12,813 nt of DNA from Planctomycetia bacterium (GCA_009936695.1 JAACEA010000463.1:1-12813), one strand, 5' to 3'. Counted from the stretch's first letter, positions 1 through 7,141 are shown. Notes: generated from the sequence alone by a model not told the origin. Numbers and translations are program-made.

Positions 1-603
1 GATCGTGAAGAAGTCGGGCGGGGCGTCTTTCGGTGCCTCGTGGAAGCGGATGTGGTCGGCGAGCTGGGTCCGATCGCCGCGAACCCAGCCGATGACGCCG
101 GCCACGTCGAGGACGCGAAGCGTCGAGAACGTGACGTAGTCGCCGTCCGCATCGACGCCATACCCACCGATGCTCACGAGCCGCTCGCCCGACTGGTGCG
201 CGAGGGAGTTGCTCGAGGAGAGGGACGCGATCTGGTTCGGGGGCAGCCCGGACGCGGCGTCGGCGAGCGGCCGGGTGAACGTGTCGCGGGTCTTGAAGTC
301 CACCACCATGAGCGCGCCGTTGAAATCGGCTGCGGGCCAGTTCACATCGGGGTCGCAGGTGAAGTTGTGGAGCCCGGAGGTCTTGCCACCGACCAGTAGC
401 AGCTGCTCGTCCAGCATCGCGTAGGCCGCGGAATGAATGGCGGGAAGATCGTCGCCGATCCAGTCGACGAGTTCCATCTCGACCCGGAACGGGACGCCTC
501 CAGCCACCAGCGGGGAGATCGTGTCGGTCTGGTTCTGGGTGAACGCGGGGGCGGCGATGACGACCGCGGCCATCGCCGCGGCGGATCCAGATCTTCGTTT
601 CAT
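1..603 (-). CDS. Secreted kelch-like beta-propeller protein (5' part only)
   Basis: The minus strand is open for 201 codons from an ATG at 603-601 to the window edge, so the C-terminus is missing. The start is supported by AGGAG (minus strand, 614-610) six bases upstream. Residues 1 to about 22 (MKRRSGSAAA..., then a hydrophobic Ala/Val run ending in APAF) look like a Sec signal peptide, so export is likely. Two segments have the kelch signature of a hydrophobic strand followed by a Gly-Gly doublet: LLLVGGKTSGLHNF (residues 68-81) and RLVSIGGYG (141-149), the latter followed by a TFSTLRVLDVAGVI strand (158-171). The visible region would cover the first blades of a propeller. From memory, this spacing resembles uncharacterised secreted kelch proteins of Bacteroidetes and planctomycetes. 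No catalytic motif or specific function is visible. It is the third gene in line on this strand, 79 bp after the dioxygenase, with a hairpin between, so it may be transcribed separately. Confidence 0.62.
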   Translation of the reverse strand, partial: MKRRSGSAAAMAAVVIAAPAFTQNQTDTISPLVAGGVPFRVEMELVDWIGDDLPAIHSAAYAMLDEQLLLVGGKTSGLHNFTCDPDVNWPAADFNGALMVVDFKTRDTFTRPLADAASGLPPNQIASLSSSNSLAHQSGERLVSIGGYGVDADGDYVTFSTLRVLDVAGVIGWVRGDRTQLADHIRFHEAPKDAPPDFFTI

Positions 604-633
604 GACTTTCTCCTGACTTCCGAATGTATCCGA

Positions 634-680
634 GCGAACTCCGGATTCCACCCAATTCAGGCCGGAGCAGGGGAGTTCGC
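634..680 (-). terminator. Inverted repeat after the dioxygenase gene, possible terminator or attenuator
   Basis: Perfect 9-bp arms GCGAACTCC (634-642) and GGAGTTCGC (672-680) enclose 29 bases. A nested pair, CTCCGG (639-644) and CCGGAG (662-667), offers a competing shorter hairpin. It begins two bases beyond the tryptophan dioxygenase stop codon (685-683) and lies upstream of the kelch-like gene. No T-run follows on the minus strand, so it is not a classical intrinsic terminator. It could stabilise the 3' end of the upstream message or be an operator. Confidence 0.35.
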
Positions 681-682
681 CG

Positions 683-1462
683 TCAAAGCTCGGTCCGAAT
701 CGTCCAGAGGTCGGGAAACAGCGGTTGGAACAGGGTCTTTTGAAGGTACCCCACGCCCGGCGACCCACCGGTGCCGCGCTTGAACCCGATCGTCCGCTCG
801 ACCATCTTCACGTGTCGATATCGCCATTCCTGGATGCCCTCGTCGAGATCGACCAGCAGCTCGCAGAGGCCTCGGAGCCTCGGCAGTTCGTGATACATGC
901 GGATGAGTTCCGGAAGCATCGCTTCGCAGGCCCGGGTCGGCTCGGTCCCCTCGGCGAACGCTTCGGCCGGAACCTTCACGCCGTTGCGGGAGAGGAAGCC
1001 GAGCACGCCCTCCCACACGGATGGCTCGAGGAGTCGGCGCTCGAGCGTTCGCCGTTCCTCGGACCCATCCGGATAGTTGGCCAGCGGGCGATCCCGCTTG
1101 TGACCGAGCATGAACTCCCACTCGCGGAACTGCACGCTCTGAAAGCCGCTCGAACTCGCGAGGAAGTCGCGAAACGAGAGGAACGAGACCGGCGTCATGG
1201 TCTCCAGCACGTCGATCTGGCCGACCATGGTCTTCAGAATCGTGAGGATCCGTCCGAGCGTCGCTTCCGCACCGATGAGATCGTCGGCGTCGAGCATCCC
1301 CCGAAGCCCCTCGGTTTCGTGGATCTGCTGCTTGAACCAGAGTTCATAGACCTGGTGGATGACGATGAACAGCATCTCGTCGTGTTCGGGTCCATCCGAT
1401 TCGGGGACCTGAAGGGCGAGAAGTTCGGGAATGCGAAGATACGTCGAGTAGGTGAGTTCCAC
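683..1462 (-). CDS. kynA: Tryptophan 2,3-dioxygenase
   Basis: Heme-dependent cytosolic enzyme that opens the indole ring of L-tryptophan with O2 to give N-formylkynurenine, the first step of the kynurenine pathway. The 259-residue length fits bacterial members. Family signatures run in order: LTYSTYLRIPELLALQ (residues 3-18), HDEMLFIVIHQVYELWFK (27-44) containing the active-site His36, SGFQSVQFRE (105-114) with the substrate-carboxylate Arg113, and RHVKMVERTIGFKRGTGGS (216-234) with proximal heme ligand His217 and the GTGGS substrate loop. All expected key residues are present. It starts at GTG; an in-frame TAG 12 bases upstream (codons TAG CAT TCC CGC GTG) excludes any longer form, and no clear Shine-Dalgarno is seen. 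Only 24 bp separate it from the stop of the upstream carotenoid desaturase, so co-transcription is likely. No other kynurenine gene is present, so the fate of its product is unknown. Confidence 0.95.
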   Translation of the reverse strand: MELTYSTYLRIPELLALQVPESDGPEHDEMLFIVIHQVYELWFKQQIHETEGLRGMLDADDLIGAEATLGRILTILKTMVGQIDVLETMTPVSFLSFRDFLASSSGFQSVQFREWEFMLGHKRDRPLANYPDGSEERRTLERRLLEPSVWEGVLGFLSRNGVKVPAEAFAEGTEPTRACEAMLPELIRMYHELPRLRGLCELLVDLDEGIQEWRYRHVKMVERTIGFKRGTGGSPGVGYLQKTLFQPLFPDLWTIRTEL

Positions 1463-1486
1463 GCGGGAATGCTACGACGAACCGGA

Positions 1487-3055
1487 TCAGACCGCGCCGA
1501 TGGCGTCCGCGACGGGCCGCCACGCACATGGTTCCTGAAGTCCGTGACGCTCGCAAAGGAGTCCCGAGGTGATCTGGGAGGACAGGAAGATCACCGGAAG
1601 TCCCGATCCCGGGTGCGTGCCGCCGCCGACCAGCCAGACGCCGTCGACGTCCTCGAGCTTGTGCTGGGGTCGGCGATGGAGCATCTGGTCGAGCCCGTGG
1701 GCGAGATTGAATGTCGCACCCTGATTGATCCGCTCGTTCTTCCAGTCGATGGGCGTGACCATCTTCTCGGCCCGGATGCGTCCACGAACGTCCGGGATTC
1801 CGAACACGTCGCCGAGCTTGTCGAGCGTCGATTCCCGAAGGGCGGGCCCGGCGGTCTCCCAGTCGATGGTGCCACCGTCGTTCGGGGTCGGAACCAGGAC
1901 GTAGAGGGACGTATTCCCCTCCGGGGCGAGGCTGGAGTCGATTCGCGAAGGGTTGTGCACGTAGGTCGACGCGTCCTCGGTGAGGCGGCCGGCGCCGATG
2001 TCCTCGAGATTCTCGCGGTAGGTTCGGGAGGTGTAGATCGTGTGGTGGGGCAGGTCCACCTCGCCCTCGAGGCCGAGGTAGAGCATGAACGTGCTGCAGG
2101 AGTACTTCTTGGCGTCGATCTTCCGGTCCGACCACTTTCGACGGAGGTTCGCCGGGATCAGGTTCTTCATCGCCCAGGTGGCGTCCGCGTTCACCACGAC
2201 TTCGTCGTAATCATGGCGTCCCGACTTCGACTGCAGCCCGGTGGCCCGCTTCCCGTCGAAGTCGATGGCCTCGACCGGATCGTCCAGCCGGATGCTCCCG
2301 CCGAGTTCCACGAAGACCTCGGCCATCGCGTCGATCAAGGCGTTACACCCGCCCTTGGGATGCCAGACGCCGTACTCGTACTCGATGAACGGCAGGATCG
2401 AGAAGAGCCCCGGACATTCGAACGGGCTCATGCCGAGGTACTTGCTCTGGAAGGACAGGGCGAGCCGGACGTGCTCGTTCTTGAAGTAGCCGCTCAGATT
2501 GCCGTGCACCGACTGCCACGGCTTGAGGAGCGGGCCGACCTTCAAGGTGTCGAGCGTCATCAGGTCGAGGGGTGATCGGATCGGTCGCCGCAACAGGGGC
2601 GTCATCAACTCGAGTTTGCGGCGGTTGTCGTCCATGAACCTGCGGAAGGCGGCGCCGTCGCCCGGTTCGATCGCATCGAGGGTCCGGGCCATGCGGTCGA
2701 CGTCCTGCGTGGCGTCGACCTGCAGCGGATCCTGGTCCGGGCGACCGATCAGCAGTCGATACATCGGATCGAGCCGATGCAGTTCGGCGTGGTCGGCGAG
2801 CCGGCGGCCGCAGGCGGAGAAGATCTCCTCGAGGACCCACGGCATCATGAAGAAGGTCGGCCCCGTGTCGAAGGCGAAGTCACCGACCTGCGTGCGACGG
2901 GTGCGACCCCCCAGCCTTGGTCGTGCTTCGTGGATCGTGACGTCGGCACCCGCGTGAGCCAGCAGCATGGCCGCGGAGAGGCCACCAGGACCTCCGCCCA
3001 CCATGGCGATGCGGGGACGGCCGGATGTCGATCTCGTGGGGTCGGCTGCGATCAT
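1487..3055 (-). CDS. crtN: CrtN/CrtI-type carotenoid desaturase (FAD-dependent)
   Basis: A 522-residue flavoprotein of the phytoene/diapophytoene desaturase family, which introduces conjugated double bases' worth of unsaturation into an isoprenoid backbone at the membrane surface. The N-terminal dinucleotide fold is VGGGPGG (residues 19-25) with ribose-binding Glu43 and LGGRTR (48-53). DTGPTFFMMP (63-72) is the family's FAD/substrate motif. The central YLGMSPFECP (206-215) and WHPKGG (231-236) segments and the C-terminal WLVGGGTHPGSGLPVIFLSS (474-493) complete the pattern. Length is slightly above the usual 490-510 residues. The neighbouring CrtP, AldH, glycosyltransferase and acyltransferase genes suggest a C30 substrate (squalene, dehydrosqualene or hydroxysqualene); sequence alone does not separate C30 from C40 use. 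The gene is divergent from the aldehyde dehydrogenase and probably heads an operon with the dioxygenase. The start is ATG at 3055-3053 without a convincing Shine-Dalgarno. It could instead be a late-acting desaturase of the pathway. Confidence 0.87.
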   Translation of the reverse strand: MIAADPTRSTSGRPRIAMVGGGPGGLSAAMLLAHAGADVTIHEARPRLGGRTRRTQVGDFAFDTGPTFFMMPWVLEEIFSACGRRLADHAELHRLDPMYRLLIGRPDQDPLQVDATQDVDRMARTLDAIEPGDGAAFRRFMDDNRRKLELMTPLLRRPIRSPLDLMTLDTLKVGPLLKPWQSVHGNLSGYFKNEHVRLALSFQSKYLGMSPFECPGLFSILPFIEYEYGVWHPKGGCNALIDAMAEVFVELGGSIRLDDPVEAIDFDGKRATGLQSKSGRHDYDEVVVNADATWAMKNLIPANLRRKWSDRKIDAKKYSCSTFMLYLGLEGEVDLPHHTIYTSRTYRENLEDIGAGRLTEDASTYVHNPSRIDSSLAPEGNTSLYVLVPTPNDGGTIDWETAGPALRESTLDKLGDVFGIPDVRGRIRAEKMVTPIDWKNERINQGATFNLAHGLDQMLHRRPQHKLEDVDGVWLVGGGTHPGSGLPVIFLSSQITSGLLCERHGLQEPCAWRPVADAIGAV

Positions 3056-3058
3056 GTC

Positions 3059-3121
3059 GATCGGTTCGCTTTCGGGGGGAGATGGATGCGTTCGGCGGTC
3101 GGATGCATCCGGATCGGTTCG
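3059..3121 (+). repeat. Three 10-bp direct repeats (GATCGGTTCG type), candidate operator iterons
   Basis: Copies are GATCGGTTCG at 3059-3068, GATGCGTTCG at 3085-3094 and GATCGGTTCG at 3112-3121. Start-to-start spacing is 26 and 27 bases, about two and a half helical turns. The second and third copies also share flanks: GGATGCGTTCGGCG (3084-3097) against GGATCGGTTCGGCG (3111-3124), 12 of 14 identical. The array fills the crtN-proximal half of the divergent region. GATCG words are common in this genome, so the spacing, not the word, is the main evidence for function. Confidence 0.45.
3100..3111. promoter_or_regulatory. 12-bp perfect palindrome CGGATGCATCCG
   Basis: CGGATG/CATCCG is a perfect dyad near the middle of the divergent region, between the second and third direct repeats. 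Its position and symmetry fit an operator for a dimeric regulator, but no regulator gene is present in the window to pair it with. Confidence 0.35.
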
Positions 3122-3137
3122 GCGACGAAACGGCGGT

Positions 3138-3143
3138 TAGACT
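3138..3143 (+). promoter_or_regulatory. Candidate -10 box of the aldH operon
   Basis: TAGACT matches four of six positions of TATAAT and has the TAGNNT form also seen before the DUF2339 gene. It would place the transcript start near 3150, giving a leader of roughly 37 bases that contains the GAGGAG ribosome site. The -35 region is not recognisable. Confidence 0.4.
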
Positions 3144-3186
3144 ACCCCAATCGAGTGGATGACCGGTCCATTCGAGGAGCTGAAGC

Positions 3187-4689
3187 ATGTCGACGGAACT
3201 GAGCGCCGCCGGGTTGGACGGACCCGTGGCGCCGGTAGTTCAGAATGACGATTCCCGGCGTGCCGCGCGGCCCGTCGCTTCCGATGCCGCCGCGCCGGGG
3301 GCTGACACCGAGTCGGCCTCGACGAGAACATCGATCGTCGGGAACGGGCTGTCGCTCGTCGAGCGAAAGGCATGGTCCGGCCGATTTGGACGGCTGGTGG
3401 CCGCCGACCGTGCCCGGATCGGGGCGTTGGTGGCCGAGGAGATCGGAAAGCCGGAGTGGGAGACCCTGGTCGCGGAAGTAATGCCGCTGGTCGCGTCGGC
3501 CCGCTGGCACGCGCGCCGAGGTGGACGATTGCTCGCGGACCGACGACTGCCGGGTCGCCCCTGGTGGATGTTCGGTCAGTCCGCGCGGGTCCGACGGGTT
3601 CCGCTCGGCCGGGTCGGAATCATCGCGACCTGGAACTATCCCATCCAGCTTCTCGGGATCCAGATCCTGCAGGCGGTGATGGCCGGCAACCGGGTCGTCG
3701 TCAAGCCCAGCGAACGCTCGCCTCGATCCCAGGCTCGACTGATCGAACTCGCTCGGGCCGCGGGGCTTCCCGACGGCGTGCTGGAGTCGACCGGCTCCGA
3801 CCGCGAAGCCGGCGCCGCGTTGCTCGCGGATCCGGATCTCGACCATCTCGTGTTCACCGGTTCGACCTCCGTGGGACGGCGGGTGGCGGCCGCCGCCGCG
3901 GATCGCATGCTGCCCACCACGCTGGAACTCAGCGGATGCGACTCGGCGATCGTGCTCGCCGACGCGGACCCCGTGCTCGCCGCGCGGTCGATCTGGAACG
4001 CAGTGGTCTTCAACGCAGGACAGACGTGCATGGCGCCGCGACGGGTGCTCGTGCACGAGGACGTGGCCGCGGCGTTCGCCGCCGCGATCGTTCCCCTCGC
4101 GGCCGGCGCCGGACTCCGACCCATGGTCGACCTCGCCGCCGCGGAGCACCATCGTCGTCTCGTCGAAGATGCCGTGGCCCGCGGCGGAAGAATCGCCGCG
4201 ATGTCTCCGGATCGGCACAACGATCTCCGGGTCCGTCCGCAGCTCGTGCTCGACTGCCCGGTCGAGGCCGAGGCCTTCTCCGCCGACCACTTCGGGCCGC
4301 TGCTCGCGGTCCGGGCGTGGCGTGAAGGAGGGGATCTGCTCGACCTTCATCGCCGTGGCGGGCGTCATCTCGCCACCGCGGTCTACACCCGAAATGAAGC
4401 GAACGCCGATCGGCTCGTGCCGAAGCTCGGGGGTGGACTGGTCACGATCAACGACTGCCTCGTCCCTTCGGCCCATCCCGCGACCTCCATCGCCCCGGTG
4501 GGCGAGAGCGGTTGGGGCGTGAGCCGCGGGATCGAAGGCCTGCTCGCGATGACCAGGCCGGTGATGGTCACGCGGACCGGTCGTCTCCGCCCGCCCACGG
4601 GCGAGCCGGATGCCCGGGCGAAGCGATTTCTCGAAGGACTGGTTCGATGGTGGGGGCGCGGCGTCGTGCCGCCCGCAGACGCCGACTGA
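3187..4689 (+). CDS. aldH: Carotenoid-locus aldehyde dehydrogenase
   Basis: NAD(P)-dependent aldehyde dehydrogenase, 500 residues. By context it oxidises a C30 carotenoid aldehyde such as diaponeurosporenal to the acid. Motifs: TWNYP with Asn150, VVKPSE with Lys173, FTGSTSVG (223-230), LELSG with general base Glu247, and GQTC with nucleophile Cys281. The C-terminal INDCLVPSAHP (421-431) and SGWGVSRGIEGLLAMT (441-456) segments resemble, from memory, aldehyde dehydrogenases of planctomycete carotenoid clusters. Two departures from the common pattern are LELSG instead of LELGG, and DHFGP (Asp367) where most members have ExFGP with a Glu that holds the nicotinamide ribose. Residues 1 to about 48 are a low-complexity Ala/Ser/Asp extension; the start is nevertheless supported by GAGGAG seven bases upstream. 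It is the first gene of the plus-strand arm and is followed by two hairpins before crtP. Confidence 0.88.
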   Translation: MSTELSAAGLDGPVAPVVQNDDSRRAARPVASDAAAPGADTESASTRTSIVGNGLSLVERKAWSGRFGRLVAADRARIGALVAEEIGKPEWETLVAEVMPLVASARWHARRGGRLLADRRLPGRPWWMFGQSARVRRVPLGRVGIIATWNYPIQLLGIQILQAVMAGNRVVVKPSERSPRSQARLIELARAAGLPDGVLESTGSDREAGAALLADPDLDHLVFTGSTSVGRRVAAAAADRMLPTTLELSGCDSAIVLADADPVLAARSIWNAVVFNAGQTCMAPRRVLVHEDVAAAFAAAIVPLAAGAGLRPMVDLAAAEHHRRLVEDAVARGGRIAAMSPDRHNDLRVRPQLVLDCPVEAEAFSADHFGPLLAVRAWREGGDLLDLHRRGGRHLATAVYTRNEANADRLVPKLGGGLVTINDCLVPSAHPATSIAPVGESGWGVSRGIEGLLAMTRPVMVTRTGRLRPPTGEPDARAKRFLEGLVRWWGRGVVPPADAD

Positions 4690-4690
4690 A

Positions 4691-4708
4691 CCGACCCCGA
4701 GGGGTCGG
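4691..4708 (+). terminator. Strong hairpin two bases after the aldH stop, possible partial terminator
   Basis: CCGACCC (4691-4697) pairs perfectly with GGGTCGG (4702-4708) around a CGAG tetraloop. The sequence after it, ATGTGATTTTCTGG, has only four consecutive T, five bases beyond the stem, so termination would be incomplete. It may lower expression of the downstream carotenoid genes relative to aldH or protect the aldH 3' end. Confidence 0.5.
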
Positions 4709-4726
4709 ATGTGATTTTCTGGAAAT

Positions 4727-4740
4727 CCCGCTCATGCGGG
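4727..4740 (+). other. Second hairpin in the aldH-crtP gap
   Basis: CCCGC (4727-4731) and GCGGG (4736-4740) pair around TCAT, extendable by one T-G wobble. It ends 23 bases before the crtP ATG and just upstream of the GGAG ribosome site (4751-4754). It could be part of a terminator/attenuator pair with the hairpin at 4691-4708, or act on translation initiation. Confidence 0.35.
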
Positions 4741-4763
4741 GCCAGGCAACGGAGCCAAGACGA

Positions 4764-6356
4764 ATGTCGAAGGAACGAACTCGAGCCGTGGTGATCGGTG
4801 GAGGACTGGCCGGACTCTCGGCCGCGGTCGAACTCCGGACCCGAGGGCTCGACGTCACGATCATCGATCGCAACAAGCACCTCGGCGGGAAGATGAACAT
4901 CCTCGAGGAGAGCGGGTTCACCTTCGACATGGGGCCCACCATCCTCACGATGCCCCAGGTCATCCGCGGGATCATCGAGCGGACCGGACGGACCGTCTCG
5001 GACTATGTCGACATCGTCGACCTCGATCCGCAGTGGCGGTGCATGTACGAGGACGGCACGGTGATCGATCTGCGGGGCGACGTCGACGTCATGGCGGCCG
5101 CCCTCGATCGGCAGTATCCGGGACAGGGCGTCGGTGCCGGCTGGAAGTCGTTCATCAACTACAGCCGACGGATGTACGGGCTCAGCGAGAAGGTCTTCTT
5201 CTACAAGGACATCGGCGGCATTCCCGACATGATGCGGGCGACGCCGACCACGGAGCCGGGCATTCTCAAGGACGTGCTCGCGATGCGGATGCACTCCACT
5301 GTGGGAAAGACGATCCTCAAGCACATCAAGGAGCCGCACGTCGCGCAGATGTGCGAGCACTTCCTGCAGTACGTCGGATCGAGTCCTTTCCTCGCCCCCG
5401 CGATCCTGACGCTGATCGCCGCGGCCCAGGCGGACCACGGCTGCTGCTACACGATGGGCGGCACCCGCAACATCGCCGGAAGCCTCGCCCGGATCCTCGA
5501 GGAGGAGGAGACCGAGATCATCCTCGGCAACGGGGTCGCCAGGATCATCCACGACGGCAAGCGGGCCACCGGCGTGGAGCTCGAGAACGGCCGGATGATC
5601 GACGCGGACCTGATCGTGAGCAACTGCGACGTCCAGCGGACCTACCGCGATCTCATGGGCGACGACACGTCCTTGAACGAACAGGCTCGCATCGGACGTC
5701 GGTACACCCCGGCCTGCAGCGGCGTGGTCTTCTACCTCGGCCTGGATCGTCAGTACGACCATCTGCTCCACCACGACTTCCTCTTCAGCGAGGATCCCGC
5801 GTACGAGTTCGCGGACATCTACGATCGCGGGATTCCGGCCCGCGACCCGTCGGTCTATCTCGCGGTGCCGAGTCGAACCGATCCCGGACAGGCGCCGGAG
5901 GGTGGCGAGGCGCTCTACGCGTTGATCCACACCCCGTATCTTCGTCCCGGACAGGAATGGCACGGTCGCGGCGGTCTGCTCGAGCAGTACCGGCCGGTGA
6001 TCATCGACAAGTTGAAGCGCATGGGGATGGAGGATCTCGAGTCCCACATCGTGGTCGAGAAGCACCTCACCCCCGAGGACATCGAGCGGATGTACAACGC
6101 GGAAGGCGGTGCCATCTACGGTCTCGCCAGTCACGGACGGCTCGCCGGCGGTTTCAAGCCCCGGAATAGGAGTCGCGTCCTGCGGAACCTGTATCTTGCC
6201 GGAGGCAGCGCGAATCCGGGGCCGGGTGTCCCGATGGTGCTGATGAGCGGCGTGACCGCCGCGATCGCCGCCGCCGAGGACCTCGGGATCGGTGACCCGC
6301 GTTCATCCGGTTCGATGCAGGAGCAGGCATGTCCGGAACCGATGACGACGGGCTGA
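4764..6356 (+). CDS. crtP: CrtP-type carotenoid oxygenase (CrtNb family, FAD-dependent)
   Basis: A 530-residue flavoprotein related to desaturases but of the type that oxidises the terminal methyl group of a C30 carotenoid to an aldehyde (CrtP, also called CrtNb). The N-terminal FAD fold is VIGGGLAG (residues 10-17) with Asp35 closing the beta-alpha-beta unit and LGGKMN (40-45); FDMGPT follows at 55-60. CCYTMGG (227-233) matches the family's central glycine-rich motif. KPRNRS (465-470) and NLYLAGGSANPGPGVPMVLM (475-494) are C-terminal segments characteristic of the CrtP side of the family. The ATG at 4764 is chosen because it directly precedes the FAD fold and has GGAG nine bases upstream; the frame is open further upstream, but that part overlaps aldH and has no family resemblance. 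The last 28 bases overlap the acyltransferase start. Separation from a true desaturase rests on motifs and context. Confidence 0.87.
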   Translation: MSKERTRAVVIGGGLAGLSAAVELRTRGLDVTIIDRNKHLGGKMNILEESGFTFDMGPTILTMPQVIRGIIERTGRTVSDYVDIVDLDPQWRCMYEDGTVIDLRGDVDVMAAALDRQYPGQGVGAGWKSFINYSRRMYGLSEKVFFYKDIGGIPDMMRATPTTEPGILKDVLAMRMHSTVGKTILKHIKEPHVAQMCEHFLQYVGSSPFLAPAILTLIAAAQADHGCCYTMGGTRNIAGSLARILEEEETEIILGNGVARIIHDGKRATGVELENGRMIDADLIVSNCDVQRTYRDLMGDDTSLNEQARIGRRYTPACSGVVFYLGLDRQYDHLLHHDFLFSEDPAYEFADIYDRGIPARDPSVYLAVPSRTDPGQAPEGGEALYALIHTPYLRPGQEWHGRGGLLEQYRPVIIDKLKRMGMEDLESHIVVEKHLTPEDIERMYNAEGGAIYGLASHGRLAGGFKPRNRSRVLRNLYLAGGSANPGPGVPMVLMSGVTAAIAAAEDLGIGDPRSSGSMQEQACPEPMTTG

Positions 6357-7141
6357 TCTCGGAGATTCGCTCTCCGCGCTTCCGCCGCTTCTTCGCCGGA
6401 TACGCGGGGCGTCTGATCTCGAGGCGATTCCACGGCGTTCGTCTGCTGCGGGGGAGCAGGACGGTCATGGAGTCGCTGGCGTCCGCGCGGACCCCGGCGA
6501 TCGCGTTGTTCACGCATGCCTCGTGGTGGGACCCGCTCGCCGGTCTCATGCTCTGGAATCGATTTCTGCCCGACCGCGACGTCTTCCTCCCGATGGAACG
6601 CGATCAATTGCAGCGGTTCAAGTTCTTTCGAAGGCTCGGGACGTTCGGGATCGATCCGGACGATCCGGTGTCGCTCGAACTGATGCGGGACCACGTACTG
6701 CATCGGTTCGCCGACCGGCCCGAGTCGCTCCTGGGACTGACGCCGCAGGGCCGGTTCACGGATCCACGGACCCCGATCCGACTTCGACCGGGGGCCGCGG
6801 CGATCGCCGCCGCCGTTCCGGGTACGCCCACCGTGGTGACGGTGGCCATCGAATACGTGTTCTGGCAGGACGCCCGCCCCGAGATGCTGGTCGCGGTCGA
6901 GGCGTGTGATCCGCCGACGGTCGACACCACCGCCGGTTGGCATCGGCGGATGTCGGAAGCCTTCACCGCCACGACCGAACGACTCTCGTCGGCGGCCATC
7001 GAGCGGGATCCGGACGCCTTCGAACTCGTCGCGGGCGGGGCCGCGAGGATCAATCCGGTGATGGATGCCTGGCTTCGGCTTCGCGGGAAGCAGGGCGGCA
7101 TCGGTGCGACGCGTCGTGGTCCTTCCGAGGCGGCCGGATGA
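6329..7141 (+). CDS. PlsC/LPLAT-family acyltransferase of the carotenoid operon
   Basis: A 270-residue member of the lysophospholipid acyltransferase (PlsC-like) superfamily. The catalytic HX4D box is HASWWD (His63, Asp68). A second conserved block, LTPQGRFTD (137-145) followed by PIRLRPGAA (149-157), corresponds to the family's EGT...RPGAA region, with TPQG replacing the usual PEGT. In this cluster the likely role is transfer of a fatty acyl group to the sugar of a glycosylated C30 carotenoid acid, the step done in Staphylococcus by the unrelated small membrane protein CrtO; that assignment is inferred. The ATG lies inside the last 28 bases of crtP and has AGGAG (6319-6323) five bases upstream. 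Its stop overlaps the next start as ATGA. Both overlaps point to translational coupling. No clear membrane helix is seen, so peripheral association is likely. It could instead acylate lipids. Confidence 0.8.
   Translation: MSGTDDDGLISEIRSPRFRRFFAGYAGRLISRRFHGVRLLRGSRTVMESLASARTPAIALFTHASWWDPLAGLMLWNRFLPDRDVFLPMERDQLQRFKFFRRLGTFGIDPDDPVSLELMRDHVLHRFADRPESLLGLTPQGRFTDPRTPIRLRPGAAAIAAAVPGTPTVVTVAIEYVFWQDARPEMLVAVEACDPPTVDTTAGWHRRMSEAFTATTERLSSAAIERDPDAFELVAGGAARINPVMDAWLRLRGKQGGIGATRRGPSEAAG

Larger units (their letters stand above)
3056..3186. promoter_or_regulatory. Divergent control region between crtN and aldH
   Basis: This 131-bp region must hold the promoters of both carotenoid arms. A symmetrical element GTTAGACTAC (3136-3145) gives a TAGACT -10-like box on the plus strand (3138-3143) and TAGTCT on the minus strand (3144-3139), so one site could serve both directions. 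No good -35 box is visible for either. The plus-strand gene has a strong Shine-Dalgarno, GAGGAG (3174-3179), seven bases before its ATG; the minus-strand gene has none. The repeats and the palindrome within the region are listed separately. Confidence 0.55.

Noticed and set aside
725..2575. 616-codon open frame on the plus strand opposite the dioxygenase and desaturase
   Set aside because: It runs antisense to two proteins with full family motifs, its translation is rich in Arg, Asp, Glu, His and Val with no domain, and such long antisense frames are expected at this G+C content.
3142..4476. 444-codon open frame on the minus strand opposite aldH
   Set aside because: It is antisense to a gene with all catalytic residues; the Arg/Gly/His-rich translation resembles no family.
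4512..4763. Upstream extension of the crtP frame into aldH
   Set aside because: It would overlap aldH by nearly 180 bases, its translation has no family resemblance, and the ATG at 4764 sits directly before the FAD-binding fold with GGAG upstream.
4383..6134. 583-codon open frame on the minus strand opposite crtP
   Set aside because: It is antisense to a clear flavoprotein, has low-complexity composition and no recognisable motif or ribosome site.
6937..7137. Upstream extension of the glycosyltransferase frame into the acyltransferase
   Set aside because: The ATG at 7138 gives an ATGA coupling with the acyltransferase stop, has GAGG upstream and yields a normal N-terminal membrane segment.
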